Assembly: GCA_023053545.1 (NCBI GenBank)
Contig: JAKZAN010000203.1
Span: 1-64,000, forward strand
Direction: 5' to 3'
Source of the DNA: Lepidurus packardi
Lineage: Eukaryota > Arthropoda > Branchiopoda > Notostraca > Triopsidae
DNA: 64,000 nt
Made by a program: the position numbers and the translations under genes. Numbering within the stretch: the stretch's first letter is position 1; every line of letters begins with the position of its first letter. The notes beneath the pieces are model-generated. The model worked only from the letters and a program-made list of their open reading frames with translations, was not told where the DNA came from and made no database searches. Of this stretch, positions 11,799 to 23,939 are shown in pieces.

Positions 11799-11979
11799 GA
11801 AAGGATGATAAAATCGTGGGTGTATTGCTTAATAATGGGAAAGTTATGTTTTTTGATGGCATTTCAAAAAGGAACTGTTAAAACTAGACTCATCGATGTT
11901 CCAAAACTAAATAACATCCATACAATAGACTCACCCTATACAGTTACATTTACTTACCCTTCCTAATTACTATCCAACA

Positions 11980-14895
11980 TCATTTCAGCGAATCCCGGTA
12001 GCCCGTGATTTGGCTCACGTAAAAACTAGTCTTGTTCATCAACTTGCTCTCACCCTCACTGCTCACCTTATCCAAACTCTGCAACGTCTCCAATAGCATC
12101 TTATTGTAGTCTACCAGCTGAGATATTTCGAATGACTGGCAAGTGTTAAACCGGTACTCTTTCCCATTCACTAGCGTAAATGTCACGCTCGAAGGATATA
12201 CTGTCTTGTTCCCCACGTCATCGTACTTGATCGAAAACACAGACTCCTTCGAACTTGGTTTCAACAGCGAAATGCCCTGGAAACTAATGGCTAGCCACAT
12301 ATTATGTGCGGTCTCTATGCCATTGGCCCTAAGTTCATCAGCAGTCGAGTCATGGGGCTGGATGTAGTAGAGGTTGCTACCGTAGAGAGGGTTGCTCCGG
12401 ATTTTGTTCATGACGATATTCATGCACATGGCATCCTTCTTGATATAGTTGTCATCTTTCACGGATTGGGATTTCGAGAGTTTTTTAAGGTTAGAATCCC
12501 TTAGGCTACAGATTTCCTTGTCGATCTTCGTGAGAGGAATTAGTACTTTCTCTTTCCAGCGGTCGTTATTGATGTTTTCGTACTTGTAGATGAGGTCAGG
12601 CACGATCTTGTTGATGAGTTCCATGATGTCGAAGTTTTTGCTCTCGACGATTTTGGCCACCTATCCTTGGCTGTCGATGTATAGCATACAGGCCCCGAAG
12701 AATGCATACTAGTCGATGCTAAGCTGGTACTTCAAATCTTTGACCTCCGAAAACACTTGGTTGACCATTAGTTTCAGCCTCACCATGTTCTTCCTGAACT
12801 ACTACTGCTCCTTTGCAAAAGACAGGTAATAGTACTTTTTGAACACCAACACCGGTTTCGAGTCTGGAATAATGGTGTCCTTGATGGCCTCTTTAAATCG
12901 AGAAAACAGACCTCCTTCTTCCTTCTTTGAGAAGTCGAACATCTTCATCACGATCTGGTCGTGGTCCAAGGCTCGGCTCTCTTTCTTCCCAATCTCATGG
13001 AATAGACGGTAATCACGGTTCACAGACAGAGCAATGCTCAGACTGATTTTGTTACATACGTCTTACACTGTGTCGTACTCCCCGATTCGGATATTCCTTT
13101 TGTCGCCCCCAGGAAAGCGGACTTATAGGATTACCTAGTCTCCTTTAATCTTCTGCCTTCTCAGCTCTTATGCCTGGAAAGAATATCTTCCCAGGTTGAG
13201 TTCAGCGGCGCACAGGATATCCATGAAGGTGACCTCATGTGGCTTGCTGCTCCTGTCTATGGACATTCTTTTTTGTTCTTCAGCCTCGACTCGTCTCTTT
13301 ATTTGGCGCTCCCTGAGAATTTTGGGTAGTTCATAGAAGTTTTATTTGAGACACAGGGCATTGATAACGTCACTGGGATTCTGGACAACGTTCTGGTCAT
13401 TCAGCAAGGTCTGCAAGGTCTCCAGAATCATGATTTTACGGGTCTCTATAGTCGATGATTTATGGTTGGTCAACCATTTCTTGGTCAAAGAAGGGAATTT
13501 CATCTGTGGGTACTTCTTCTGCAGCTGGTTAGTGAGTTCAATAACATAGTTGAACCGCAGGTAGAGGTTCTGCCGCACCTATCCTATCTTCACTTCCATG
13601 ATGTAAATGGTGTGCTTCGACAGAGAAGTTGAGTTCAGTTCTTCCGTGCCTAGAGCTCTGACCTCCACGCGTTCTGTGAGGGTTTTATCGAGCATGTACT
13701 GTTAAATCTATTGGATGAGTTTGAGCTTTGCTTGTTTGGCCTTGTAGTCATCGTCGCCAGTGGTTATAGTGATGGTGCCTTTTTCCCCGATGAGGTTCAG
13801 GATGTTTTTCCTGGTCTTTCCATCCTCTATGTCGGTATACGTCGATGTCTTGGTCCATTTGAGTTTGTAGAGGATCCTTTGTTCGCCCTCATCTCTAGAC
13901 AGCAGCAGTACCATATCATTAAAGAAGATGCCTAGGACTGGGATATTCTTGTCGGAAGTGACCCACCAGAGATTCGGTTACTCTGTGACCATTTTGCGTT
14001 TAGGATTGATGATCGGATCTTCGGGATTCGGGAATTGTTTGTCCAGCTCCTGCATTCTTTTGCTCATCATAATGACCCCAATCGTGTCGTCTACTGACTT
14101 GGCAATTTTCTTGAACTTGGCCAGAGCCTAAGTCAGGTGTCTGAAGTCGGGGTGTTCTTTATCTGTGAGCTTGAGTACCAGGTCAATGAGCATGTTGAGA
14201 CTCCCAGGCCTTTTGACGAGTTTATACATACAGGAAATAACGTCATTATGTGCTTCCTGCCTGAAGGCTTCGATGATTTATTTGGCTTCCTGGTTATTCT
14301 TACTGAGCTCGTCCAAAATAGCATAACCCTTTTTCTGGTAAGCATCATTGAATTCAACATACAGAATGTAGAAGTTCGAGACAGTCTTCAGATACTCCCC
14401 CACGCAGGTGTAGAAGTCATAGTTGTCCCACCGTGTCCGGAAAGCCTATTCGACTTGGGTGTGCAGCGATACTAAACTCTAGATGTTAGAAAACACCTTC
14501 ACGGCATCGTCAGCACTCAGAAGATTGCGGTCAACGAGTGGTTTCTTAAGCTTGGTGGCAATTAAAACTAAATCCTTCAAGTAAGAAGCTTCTGTTGTAT
14601 AGAGTTCCCTGAAGCCTTTGCGTCTGCGAACAGCCTTGGCACGCATTTTGAAGAAGGCTTTTCGGTGGGTGCGAAGAACATGGGCCTGTTCGAATAATTT
14701 GGAGAGGAGAGTCTTCTGAGGCTAAGTGAGTTCGTTGAGGATCTGACATTCGAGAGACTCCGGACGAGTGGGAGGCGGAGTGATTTATAGATTTTTGGTG
14801 AGTAGGTCGGTTGTGTCAGTGGATGTCCTCTAAGAGCCAGGATAGGTGATTCGCTGTGCGACTGTGTGGGAGTCTGAGTCATCCTTGGACTGCAT
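11980..14895 (-). CDS. RhoGEF: DH-PH followed by PX-like and FERM domains
   Basis: One uninterrupted frame of 971 aa runs from ATG 14895 to TGA 11980. Residues ~92-265 are a Dbl-homology domain: TTEASYLKDL, NIESLVSLH and the late helix LNMLIDLVLKLTDKEHPDF. Residues ~305-400 look like a PH domain (LWWVTSDKNIPVLGIFFNDMV). Residues ~405-500 resemble PX (TNQLQKKYPQMKFPSLTKKW, then a conserved-type Arg in IETRKIMILETL). Residues ~580-965 are FERM-like: an F1 ubiquitin fold (VRFPGGDKRNIRIGEYDTV), a helical F2, and an F3 with the myosin-tail-like block NPLYGSNLYYI...MWLAISFQGISLL. Expected role: a GDP-GTP exchange factor for a Rho-family GTPase, placed on membranes by PX/FERM. TAG at 14479-14481 sits at the conserved Glu of NIE. 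I know of no standard family with this order. Single-domain calls are firmer for DH and F3 than for PX. Confidence 0.75.
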
Positions 14896-15084
14896 GGGAG
14901 GGGCGATAATACTTTCGCTGGTGAATAATAATAGTTTTATGATAGACGATAGTATGCAATTCAAGTGACAGCAGAACCATATACTCCGATCCATTAGGTT
15001 TGACTCGGCCAATAAAATATATCTGGTATTTTACGACTGCCCATCTCTCATATCCTTTTCTAGAAACTATACCATCCAAAACTC

Positions 15085-15432
15085 ATGAATCGTACTGCCG
15101 AGGATCTCGACCTCGAAATTCAGCTCCTCGCACTCGAGGTCAACAACGCCAAGAGACAAGCCATTCAGAAGGAAAAACAAGTCATAGCTGCTCGCCTCAG
15201 CCAATAGGATCTTGTGCAGTTCCGAAACTTTAAGAAGAATACTTGGCAATCCCTTAAAACTTATATGTGGCCTTACGGGGTTCTCACATACTTTGGGTCT
15301 GCGGTGGTAACTCGGTCAGTAGTGATTTTCCCGCCTGTACTGACGGTGAGTGGATACTTGTTGTATGCTTCTACACTGGGCTAATAGAGGAGAGAGAGCA
15401 GTTTGGAAAGTGTTGAGAGGAGTTAGAAATGA
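15085..15432 (+). CDS. Small protein with coiled coil and membrane segment
   Basis: A single exon of 115 aa runs from ATG 15085 to TGA 15430. Residues 5-50 form an amphipathic coiled coil (EDLDLEIQLLALEVNNAK). A hydrophobic stretch with two short helices follows around residues 65-100. Five in-frame TAA/TAG codons are read as Glu. The family is unknown. Size and layout resemble small membrane-anchored adaptors, but I have no homolog in mind. Confidence 0.6.
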
Positions 15433-15572
15433 TGAGCTATGCACAATATTGTTTTGAATCGGCTATGCTTTGGACTACCTTAATTTACATAGTATTTGTT
15501 AAAATAGCTGGCCTTTCTCCTGTATACTATACGAATTTCAATTTAAAATAGAATCCTCTCGTCACTGGAAAC

Positions 15573-17000
15573 ATGAAAAGACCAGTTCCTACAAAGCCTA
15601 ACCCCAACACAAAAAATACACACACGCATCACCCTCTAAAACCTCCACTACTTCCCGCTCCCCTTGTCCCTCGCAGAAACCCTCAACCTACTCACCAAAC
15701 TCGCTCCTCTTCAGCACAAAACTAACTTCTACTTCAAAAGAGATCCTAACCTAATCCCTAGCCCAAACACATAATCGAAACCAAAACACACACTGACCCA
15801 GCCGCATCAGCCAGACTTATTCTGCAGAGACTTCATAATTTCGTCATTCCAGGTCTGACCGTAGGCATCTCCCCAGAGTAGACTGAATAACAGATCAAAC
15901 AGATTGTGAGTCCGCATATCCGATTTAAGGGCCTGGTAATTCCAGTGTCTTGTGACCCCGTGGGGGATGTACTTATTAAAGACGGACTGTTTCTGCGTAA
16001 AATATGTTTATGGATCGAAAGCAACCCTTACGTCAATCACAATGTACTCATCTCAAAGATCACCAGGTAGTTTAGCTAGGGGCTAATCACAAACAAGGAG
16101 ACCTTCCAACGATACATATAGAGCCAACACAAGACTCAGACAACTGATAAAAAATAGACTACTTCACCAACCCCAATCATGGAAAAAGCACATATGCCCC
16201 AGCAGACACAAGAAGCGAGTCATGCTTCCTAACGTCCTCTCACATTTTTGGAAAGACGCAGAATGATGGACAAACCCCAGCAGTCCGCACCTAGTCCACG
16301 TACACTTGAAACAGACGTAAAGAGTCCTCCTAAGATAATCGCTGGATCTCATAAAACTCAAGATGACTTGTTTAAGGAGCGATTCAGAATATCGTCTGAG
16401 CAATTGAGAGGGAACTAGGATAGACCCGCACAAAGGTAGGTTCCGGCGAATACTAACTTAGTTCCTTCGCCTCAATTGCCGAAAAGCAGGAGGTCTGAAG
16501 AGTAACTAAGGACGTATCAGCAGTTTGCCTAGCAGTTGGGTGCCACGAAACTATCTACTCAACCCACCAAAACTAGAACAAACGAAACAGCTGAGCTCTT
16601 GTATCCCTCGTTCACAGATGTCGCAGAAATGTTCTAAGTTATCAAAAACAAGAAGAAGTCTCTGATCACACCCAATGATCGGTACGCCATAGACTTCTTC
16701 GAAATCAACAACGTCTATCTCAGGCAGGAAGTCAATGTCATAGGTATTATCGATCCCGATTACAAGGATCTAGGGTTGTTTGCAGTCTTCTACGTCTCCC
16801 AGAAGAGCAAGGAAGAGGAGCAAACAGAAGAGTAGATGGCTCTGGTTCCTCTGAAGGGGCTGAAAGGAGCCAAGATGGACAAAGGGATGGACACTGTGCT
16901 GCGGCAACTCTAGAAGGATCATGCGAATATCAGCGCGTATGTTGTGGGAGAAGAGGAGGAGAGAAGGATAAGAGAGCAAGAGGTGTCGACTGTTTGTTGA
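15573..17000 (+). CDS. Unknown 475-aa protein
   Basis: This is a single exon. It is open across about 1.4 kb only if TAA/TAG are sense, and roughly fifteen such codons occur. The N-terminal 60 residues are basic and Pro-rich. Residues ~80-170 form a mixed alpha/beta segment (FKGLVIPVSCDPVGDVLIKD). The middle is disordered and Gln/Ser/Pro-rich. The C-terminal 130 residues look folded (YAIDFFEINNVYLRQEVNVI, DLGLFAVFYVS). No membrane helix or catalytic motif is visible and I do not recognise a family. The start is the first ATG in frame. Confidence 0.65.
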
Positions 17001-17161
17001 TCTGTTGCATGAGATGTGTGATTAATGTCTGTAGACGGACTGGCTATTTGATGTCAATGGAGATTTTATAGATGCCAGTCATGTGGTGGGAAACAAATAC
17101 CAATTTAGGAGTCAGATAATAATTCTGATATCCTTGGCAGATGCTAAATCTAAATGGCTAG

Positions 17162-17959
17162 ATGACCAAAGCCGAAAAGCTCAATCTCATGGCCTCCATC
17201 CTCAGCAGCGTGTCTGCAGTCTTCACCCTCATCAAACTATTCGTCTCCATTCCCCAGGTCTGCCCCTCCTACTTCTACGCCTACTTCTTCCTCGTCTCTG
17301 TCAGCCTCGCTGTCCAGTTCGTGCTGGCACTACTCATGCCCCATGCTGATCTCTTCACCCTCCCCACCCAGAAGAAATATAAAAGGATCCAATGCGTGCT
17401 ATTCGTGCCTATGCTCAGCTTCGGATTCTTCTCCGTCATCTGGTGGAACTAAGAGCTGTTCAATCCTCTGTATTGCATGTTTGGAGCCTACCTTCACTTT
17501 CCCTATATCTTTGGCCTGTTTTTAGAAGCGCTTGCCTTCCTTTACTTCGGGCATTTCGTGAGTTTAGTTCATGCCTACACCAAACGCAAGTATTACCTGC
17601 TCACCATAGGGGGTATCGCTAATGAGGAAATACGACTCGAAGCACAGCGGCACCATAGGCTCATCCGTGTCAATATCCTTCAAAACCAAAACCGTGACTA
17701 TATCGTGTTCGAAGACCAGTTTGAAGACTTGGTGGAGCTGCCTGAGATAATCCTCTAGTCGCTAACCGATGTGTAGGTGCAGCAGGGGGTGGCGTAGTCG
17801 AAGCCGGAATGCCCGATTTGCCTGATCCCGCTGGACAAAGGAAACAACATTTCGAAGGGGAAGAACTGCATGCACTACTACCACGCGAAGTGCATCCGGG
17901 GCTGGCTGCACGAGCAGAGACAAAACCTGTGTCCCGTGTGCAGGACATCATTTAAGTGA
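17162..17959 (+). CDS. Four-TM RING-H2 E3 ubiquitin ligase
   Basis: A single exon of 265 aa. Residues ~8-135 contain four hydrophobic helices (for example FYAYFFLVSVSLAVQFVLAL). The C-terminal 50 residues form a RING-H2 finger: CPIC, then CMHYYHAKC, then CPVC, giving the full C3H2C3 set of zinc ligands. The layout (TM domain followed by a cytosolic C-terminal RING) is typical of membrane-bound ubiquitin ligases that act on ER or endosomal proteins. TAA at ~17450 sits between TM2 and TM3, and three TAGs precede the RING. The RING could not be translated in the standard code. Confidence 0.85.
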
Positions 17960-18113
17960 AGGGAGGGTCTAAATGTATTCGTTGCTTTTATGTTAGCCTA
18001 TAATATTCTGGGTCTGTGCACTCCTACATGCCTTAATAATTTTTGCCAAATCTCATCCCCTTATAATTTATATTCTCTTCCCATCAAAACATAGAAACAA
18101 CCCACTATCATCC

Positions 18114-18540
18114 ATGTACGCAGTTTTCTCGACTCACTCTTTCCTTCTTCATTCGCTTCAGGGATTAATACCAGCACCTCCAAAAGGTACAGGAACTCGA
18201 ACGCGAAAACGCCGTCCTCAGAAGCCAGCTCACCAACCATCACCCCCAGCATCCCCATCATTCGCATCACGCCCTTCATTCGCATATGGCTCAAACTCCA
18301 GTTGCCTACACCTGCGGCAACACTCCTGAGCAATACGAAAGTATAAATAGTCCATAATGACGACTGTGCTGTTTAGGAATGCTGGACTATAATCACCACC
18401 TTTAGAGAGAAGCACTGGAGGTTCAGAACAAGATCCTGAGGCAGCTGGAAGAGTACCGAATGCTGACGAGTTTCCGACCAGAGTGCGAGTTCAAACAGAA
18501 GTACATCAATTTGCTGAAGAAGTCGCAGAGGAGAAGGTGA
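18114..18540 (+). CDS. Small coiled-coil, His-rich protein with split start codon
   Basis: The proposed exons are 18114-18115, 18162-18340 and 18377-18540 (introns of 46 and 36 nt), total 114 aa. A leucine-zipper-like helix (LQKVQELERENAVLRSQL) is followed by a His-rich patch (HHPQHPHHSHHALHSHM) and a second coiled coil. The second intron is well supported, since it removes a TGA and joins two helices in frame. The start is odd: the only ATG that opens this frame is formed by AT at 18114-18115 joined to G at 18162 after splicing. The alternative is an unseen upstream exon. It is not a bZIP factor, since no basic region precedes the zipper. Confidence 0.5.
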
Positions 18541-18864
18541 GTATGATAGATTGTGCATGTGGCTGATTTCTAATGCATTGATCGACAATTTAAGTATTTA
18601 TTGAGGATAGTCTGGCAAGGGTGGGCAGCAGCTATTAGTGATATTGGTATGCTAGGACTGATTGTACTAATAATGATTGCAACTTTATTAAACTATTAGC
18701 AGTATATCGTGAGACATGCGTTGCTATAACGACTACATTGTACCCCAAACTAAATAAGGAGGATGGAGCCAAGTTGGTATAGCTAAGTAATCTCCATTAT
18801 AATAAAAATAACCAACTATATCCGACAACTATAAGTGTATATCCCCCGAGACGCACATCACCCC
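18541..18864. other. Intergenic spacer
   Basis: This is 324 bp, AT-rich, with no coding frame of credible composition on either strand and no RNA-like element that I can see. It holds the 3' end of the coiled-coil gene and the promoter of the SH3 gene, both on the plus strand. Confidence 0.5.
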
Positions 18865-20157
18865 ATGTCTTCACGAGTCCATATCGGCCAAGGCTGCTTC
18901 TCACAAATGAACCACCCCAAAATAGCCAAGAAGCTCACCTACGACAGTGCTGACAAGAAGCCGAAGGAAAACATCGAGCCCAACTCCATCCCTAGTCTTA
19001 ACAATACTTCTTCTAACATCGCCAGGCCTTCCGTCACGGCTCGCCAGACCCAGAGAGAGCCTGCTGTCGATAAATCCCTGAGTAAGACAAAGTAGATATA
19101 AAACAAGACTGCGGACTCAGAAATCGCGAGGCTGCGGGTGGAAGCGCGCAAATTAAAAGGTATGCTCTGCCTGATGACAGGATGTTTCAAATTAACTGTT
19201 TTAGAGAAAATGAAGGAGCAGAGTAAGCAGGCTGAAGCTTGCAACGAACAGTTAGTAAAGTACGAGCTCTACATCCAAGAAATTGAAGATCAACTCTCCA
19301 AGTAACGGACTCGCTTCAAGTCAGAACTCCAGGATTTGCGCATCAAGTTGGCTTCTTTTATAGACACGGAGAAGGAGCGCGCACGCCTCGACCGGGAATG
19401 CCGCGATCTCAGCTCACTCCAGACTAACCAACAGAAGAAAATTCAGGAGTACGAGTATCTGCTGCACGAGTCTATCATGTTCGTGATGTCGAGCTTCAGC
19501 CAGGTCACGCATCTCCGGGAAGGACTCGTGGAAGCCAACAAGTCTACGATTGGTAGTCTCTCCAAGGGTTTCATCAAGATATTCAAATTACTCAACCCTT
19601 TGATCGTGGATTGGGGAATCGAAGAAAAGCTTAGAAGCATGCGGTTGATGCCGTTCAGCGGGTACAACTGCCAAGCCCCTGTGGCCCCACAACCACGAGC
19701 TCAGCACTTTGACTACGATGACAGTTTTGATGTCCTAAAACACGAGGAGCCTTCGAAAGAAACAGATGATATAATGTGTTCCTCGAGCAGACAATTCCTG
19801 ATTCATCAAAAAGAAAGTATTACATAGCATCAGCTGGAAGTTGATGTCGGCTTTTCAGACAGGATATCCAAACCGAGCAACGACTTCTCCTTGGAAAATA
19901 CATTCGAGGCCAAGAACCTGATCCTAAGTTTCTAAAACACAGCAAGAATCACGGGTCCTGAGGCTGCACTGGATGAGAGTAAGTACTCCGAACAGTGCGA
20001 ATACAGGGTGGCGCGAGCCTATGAGTCTAGCAATTAAAACCACCTTGTACTGAGGGCCGGCGACATGGTCAAGATTCTAAAGAAGAACAAAAGTTCCCTG
20101 TGGATCGGGGAGGCTGATGACATAATCGCGTACTTCCCGCCCTGGTGCCTCGAGTGA
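18865..20157 (+). CDS. Coiled-coil protein with C-terminal SH3 domain
   Basis: Two exons (18865-19159 and 19205-20157; 45-nt intron, phase 1) give 415 aa. The N-terminus is basic and Ser/Thr-rich; residues ~85-220 are coiled coil. The last ~55 residues have an SH3 pattern: ARAYESSNENHLVLRAGDMV (ALYDY-like start, acidic RT loop, GD), then SLWIGEAD (the W-x-G of the n-Src/distal region), then AYFPPWCLE (the G-x-FPxxYVE end). SH3 domains bind Pro-rich ligands and are scarce in ciliates. The NEK and the 1,137-aa protein of this window carry PxxP stretches, which is suggestive only. TAA in the RT loop is read as Glu, as expected of an acidic RT loop. Confidence 0.72.
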
Positions 20158-20274
20158 TGCAGACAGTATATACACACAATCTAGAACTAAACACAACGAT
20201 ATTATGCTGATTTGCACTTGAATATTTTGAAATGATGTGAATTTAATGAAGATTCAGACAAGTATTCTGTTTCG

Positions 20275-23200
20275 TCAAGCGTCCTTGGTGAGATCGGTAA
20301 GCTTCTTCTTCTGGGACTCGCTGAGTTTCTCCCAGAACACGTTGAAGTTAGACGTGAAGAATTCGTTGGTCTTGAGGGCGACCAAGTTCTTCTTGATGGT
20401 GATCTTGCAGTTCTCGTCAGCCAACTATGAATACAACAATTGAATATTTTTAAATAAAGTTGGCTTACCTTTGTGTCGACGATTTCACCGTAGATCGCCA
20501 GAACCTTCGTCATTGTGTTCACGGGGTCTTCATTGATCAGCAGGTCGGGACTGTTCACCATGATATCTGCCAACAACTGATGCTGCAGGCGGGCTTCAGG
20601 CTTATCGAAGCGGAGGGGCAGGCAAGGCAGCCAGAACTTAAGGATTGGCTTGGAGTCGAAGTGTCCGCCGTGAGCCTTAATGATTTTTCCGACAGAGGCA
20701 ATAGCATTGTCTCTGCAGTTTCCGTAGATCTTCTCCTTCTCGCTGCCCTTGGGGATCTGCGAGGACTGGACCAGTGCCTGAAGAATAGATTCGAGAACAG
20801 GCTTGAAGGCCTCGAAGGGAGAGCTCTCGGCATAAATACCCAGACCATAGCAAGCAGCCTGTCTCAGAACGACGTTCTTATGGTTGGAGTATTTTAGAAG
20901 GGCGATGGCGAAATCGTTCCAGCGGTTCTTCATAAGTTCATAACCAAGGTGTTCGACCATATCATCAATGAGGAACAGACCAAACTTGTGCATGTTGTCA
21001 GAAGCTTCCTCAACGAAAGCCTTGGGGAGGACTGTAGTAAAGATGTACTCTGCGAGTCCAATAGCCATTTCTTTGTGGGTCTTGAAGAGAGCCCCGACTA
21101 GTTCAGAGATGGCGACCTGGGCTTCTTCCTCGATCTTGATTTCATCATCAATAAGCTCATTTTCTTCAGGCTCGAGTTCTTCTTCCTGTTTGATTTTGTT
21201 GTTGTTGACCTTTCTTTCTTCACTGCTCATCAACAGCTTGATGATTCTCTCGCTGAGCTGGGAAAGTTCAGCACTGTCAAGGAATCTCATGTCCAGAAGA
21301 GTAATGACATCCTTCAGAGAGTCAATTTGATCAGCGATGAGTTCGGTATCGAATTCCTTCTCACAGGCCTCGATCAAAACTCCAATAAATTTCTTGGCAA
21401 GGACTGCGGCGATATTGGGATCCTTTGACTTAGCGCACACGATCAAGCTGGGCAGGCATCGGCAGGCTTCCCTCTTGATATCTTCATTGGAGTGCTTTTG
21501 GATGATGGGAGTCAACAGGCCAACAGTTCTTTCAGCATAAGGAACGTAGTGGTGCTTCAGCTCTTGGATGAAGACGTTGAGCATAGAGATGGCGACTTCA
21601 GCTTCTTCAGTTTCATAAGTGTTGATCTTATCGGGATCCTCTTCGGCCTCTCCGACAGTGAAATCAACAGCATCGAAACTGCTGTTTTTCAAGTTTGTTT
21701 CCAAAACATTAGTCGCAAGCTCGAATAGCGAAGGGAGGATTCTGTCTAGATAGGGGCCTAGTTCTTCACCGAACACAATGCAAAGTCTCTGCCATCCAGT
21801 CAGGACGTAGGTCTTCTGAGGATCAATCTGCTCAAGCTTAGACGATTGCAGAACAATGAGATAGTCGATGAGTTTGGAGGCGACAGGTCTGAAAACTTCT
21901 TTGCCAACAGCCGAAGCGATCATGGTGAGGGTCTCAATAGCTTGACCTTTCAACTGGCGGTATTCCTTAGTATGGTGTGAATCAAGAATACCGAAGATCA
22001 TAGGCATAGTGACTTCATAGAACTCAATGAAGCTTTCACCAGCAAGCTCAGCAGCAGAAGCCAAAGCACTCAATGCGGATTCCTTCACAATCGAGATTCC
22101 CTGACTTACGTGCATAAGAAGAGTCTGAATTAAGGCGGGGAAGGTGGGCTTGGCATCTTCATACTTCATTCCTTCCAGGAAGTTAGTCAAAGCAGCAGCA
22201 GAATGACTTGCAACTCTGGGGACGGTGTCACTGAGGAGAGCCAAGAGACGAGGGTACACATCCACACTGTAGACCTCTTGGAATTTGGGCTGGAGATCAT
22301 CAGAGATTTGTCCGAAGGCGTGGCAACAGGCATATCTGAGCATGGGGTTGGGATCGGCAGTCAGGGCAATCAGGATGTTGACGATGGGCTTCAAATCGAC
22401 GGGTTCATTAATGTACTCACCGACCTGAGAGAGAGCCATGATTGCGGCATACTTGTAACGCCAGTCAACCATGTCCAACATCTTCTGAACAGCGCTGGAG
22501 AGGAGGGGCAGCATCTCGTCTTCTCCGACTGCGGAGATAAGTCTATCGACGGCATTCATTCCGAATCTGGTGGTTTCGAAGTCGTCGTCTTCTTCAATAT
22601 CTTCATTGTATCCTTCGGCAGGGGACTTCCATTCATCGCTGATCTTGGAATCAATTTCAACCATATGGAAGAAAATCATTTCGATCAGAACACCCAATTT
22701 GTCCTTATGATTCCTGTAAAGAGCAGGATATCTCTCAGAGTAGCTGATCAGCAATTCAGTGGCCATGCGCTTGATCGAGTCTTCAAGTCCATTGATCTTG
22801 ATGACATTGTACATGAGTTCGTTCAACTGTAAGAAGGTTTTCTTTAAGAACTTTGGCTCCGTATCAGCAATGTCAGTCAATACTTCGAGACCCTCTTCGC
22901 AGGGTTCTTTTTGGTTGAGAAGCCTGAATGTGGCATCGTAGAGAGGAATGACTAGATCATCAAATTTAGCCATTTCTTTGCTTTCAAGAATGGTGAGATA
23001 GCTTGAGAAGGCGCTCATGCCAGACTTCACAACCTTGAAGTCAGCGTGAGAAAGTGAGTTCTTGAAGAGTGCATATAACTCATTCTGATGCTTGGCGAAG
23101 ACTTCGGGAGCATAGGTGAAGAAGGTTCCCAAAATATTGAAACCTGACTCAATTGAACTAGGGGTACCGATGGTGAAGAGAGCCCAAACACTCTCTACGA

Positions 23201-23600
23201 ACTTGGGCCAGCTTTCGGGTTTATCATTCATGATAGAGCCGGCAATTTCTCCAATGGCGTCGGAGATTTGATGTCTAATGGTTTCAAGGGCCTCACGGTT
23301 AAGGTCCTCGAACAGTCTCACCTTGACGAATTCCTGTGTCTCAGGAGTCAAATTTCCCCAAATGTTCTTGAAGGAAGACTGGGAGTAGGAAGACAGATTC
23401 TTCCTGAGCTGGGTGACAGCGAAGATTCTCAGTTCAGGGGCTTGATCGCTTTCAAGGAGGTTGAAAAAGAGAAATACGAGTTCATTGGGCTTGCTGTCTC
23501 TGAGATCGACAAGAGTCTTTTAACTCTGGGCTCTGAGATCGTTGTTGGAGCCTTGGAGGACGTTGGAGGCAAGGATGATGATTTGTTGGAGATCGCTCAT
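20275..23600 (-). CDS. IPO5: Importin-5/Kap121-type karyopherin beta
   Basis: Two exons (23600-20469 and 20424-20275; 44-nt intron, phase 0) encode 1,093 aa, essentially the size of human IPO5 (1,097) and yeast Kap121/Pse1 (1,089). HEAT-repeat helix pairs run throughout (VDWRYKYAAIMALSQVGEYI, LRYACCHAFGQISDDLQPKF), with the acidic Ran-binding loops EDIEEDDDF and EPEENELIDDEIKIEEE. It imports ribosomal proteins and histones through nuclear pores with RanGTP. There is only one reassigned codon in the gene, TAA at 23520-23522, in the first HEAT repeat at the position of the family-conserved Glu (R-x-x-x-E). The last 49 residues come from exon 2; without splicing the C-terminus is frame-shifted. 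Confidence 0.95.
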
Positions 23601-23939
23601 CTTAGATGTTGGTGTGGGGGGTATTATTTTACGATGTAATTAAATGAAGAATTATGGTGGGTGTTGCTAATGAGTGATTGTTTTATATAGGGGATAACAG
23701 CCCCAATTGTTGATAGACTGCCTACGTTTGGTTGGAGTCTCAACAATCGACCAAAATAATTGCTGACTTATCAAATTTCAAACACTCGAAATAGCGCCTC
23801 GTACTTAGATATTAATACGGATATTCCAATATTTTTACATGATAACTCCTCGAAATATTGGGACATATCGACTACAAGATACTAAGCACTTAAACACCAA
23901 ATCACATTCTATACTTGGACAATCGAACAGTAAAAAATA
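23601..23939. other. Intergenic spacer upstream of importin
   Basis: This is 339 bp between the importin start and the DHHC gene's stop, both on the minus strand. It is AT-rich with scattered plus-strand frames of poor composition. I see no defined element; it should contain the importin promoter. Confidence 0.5.
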
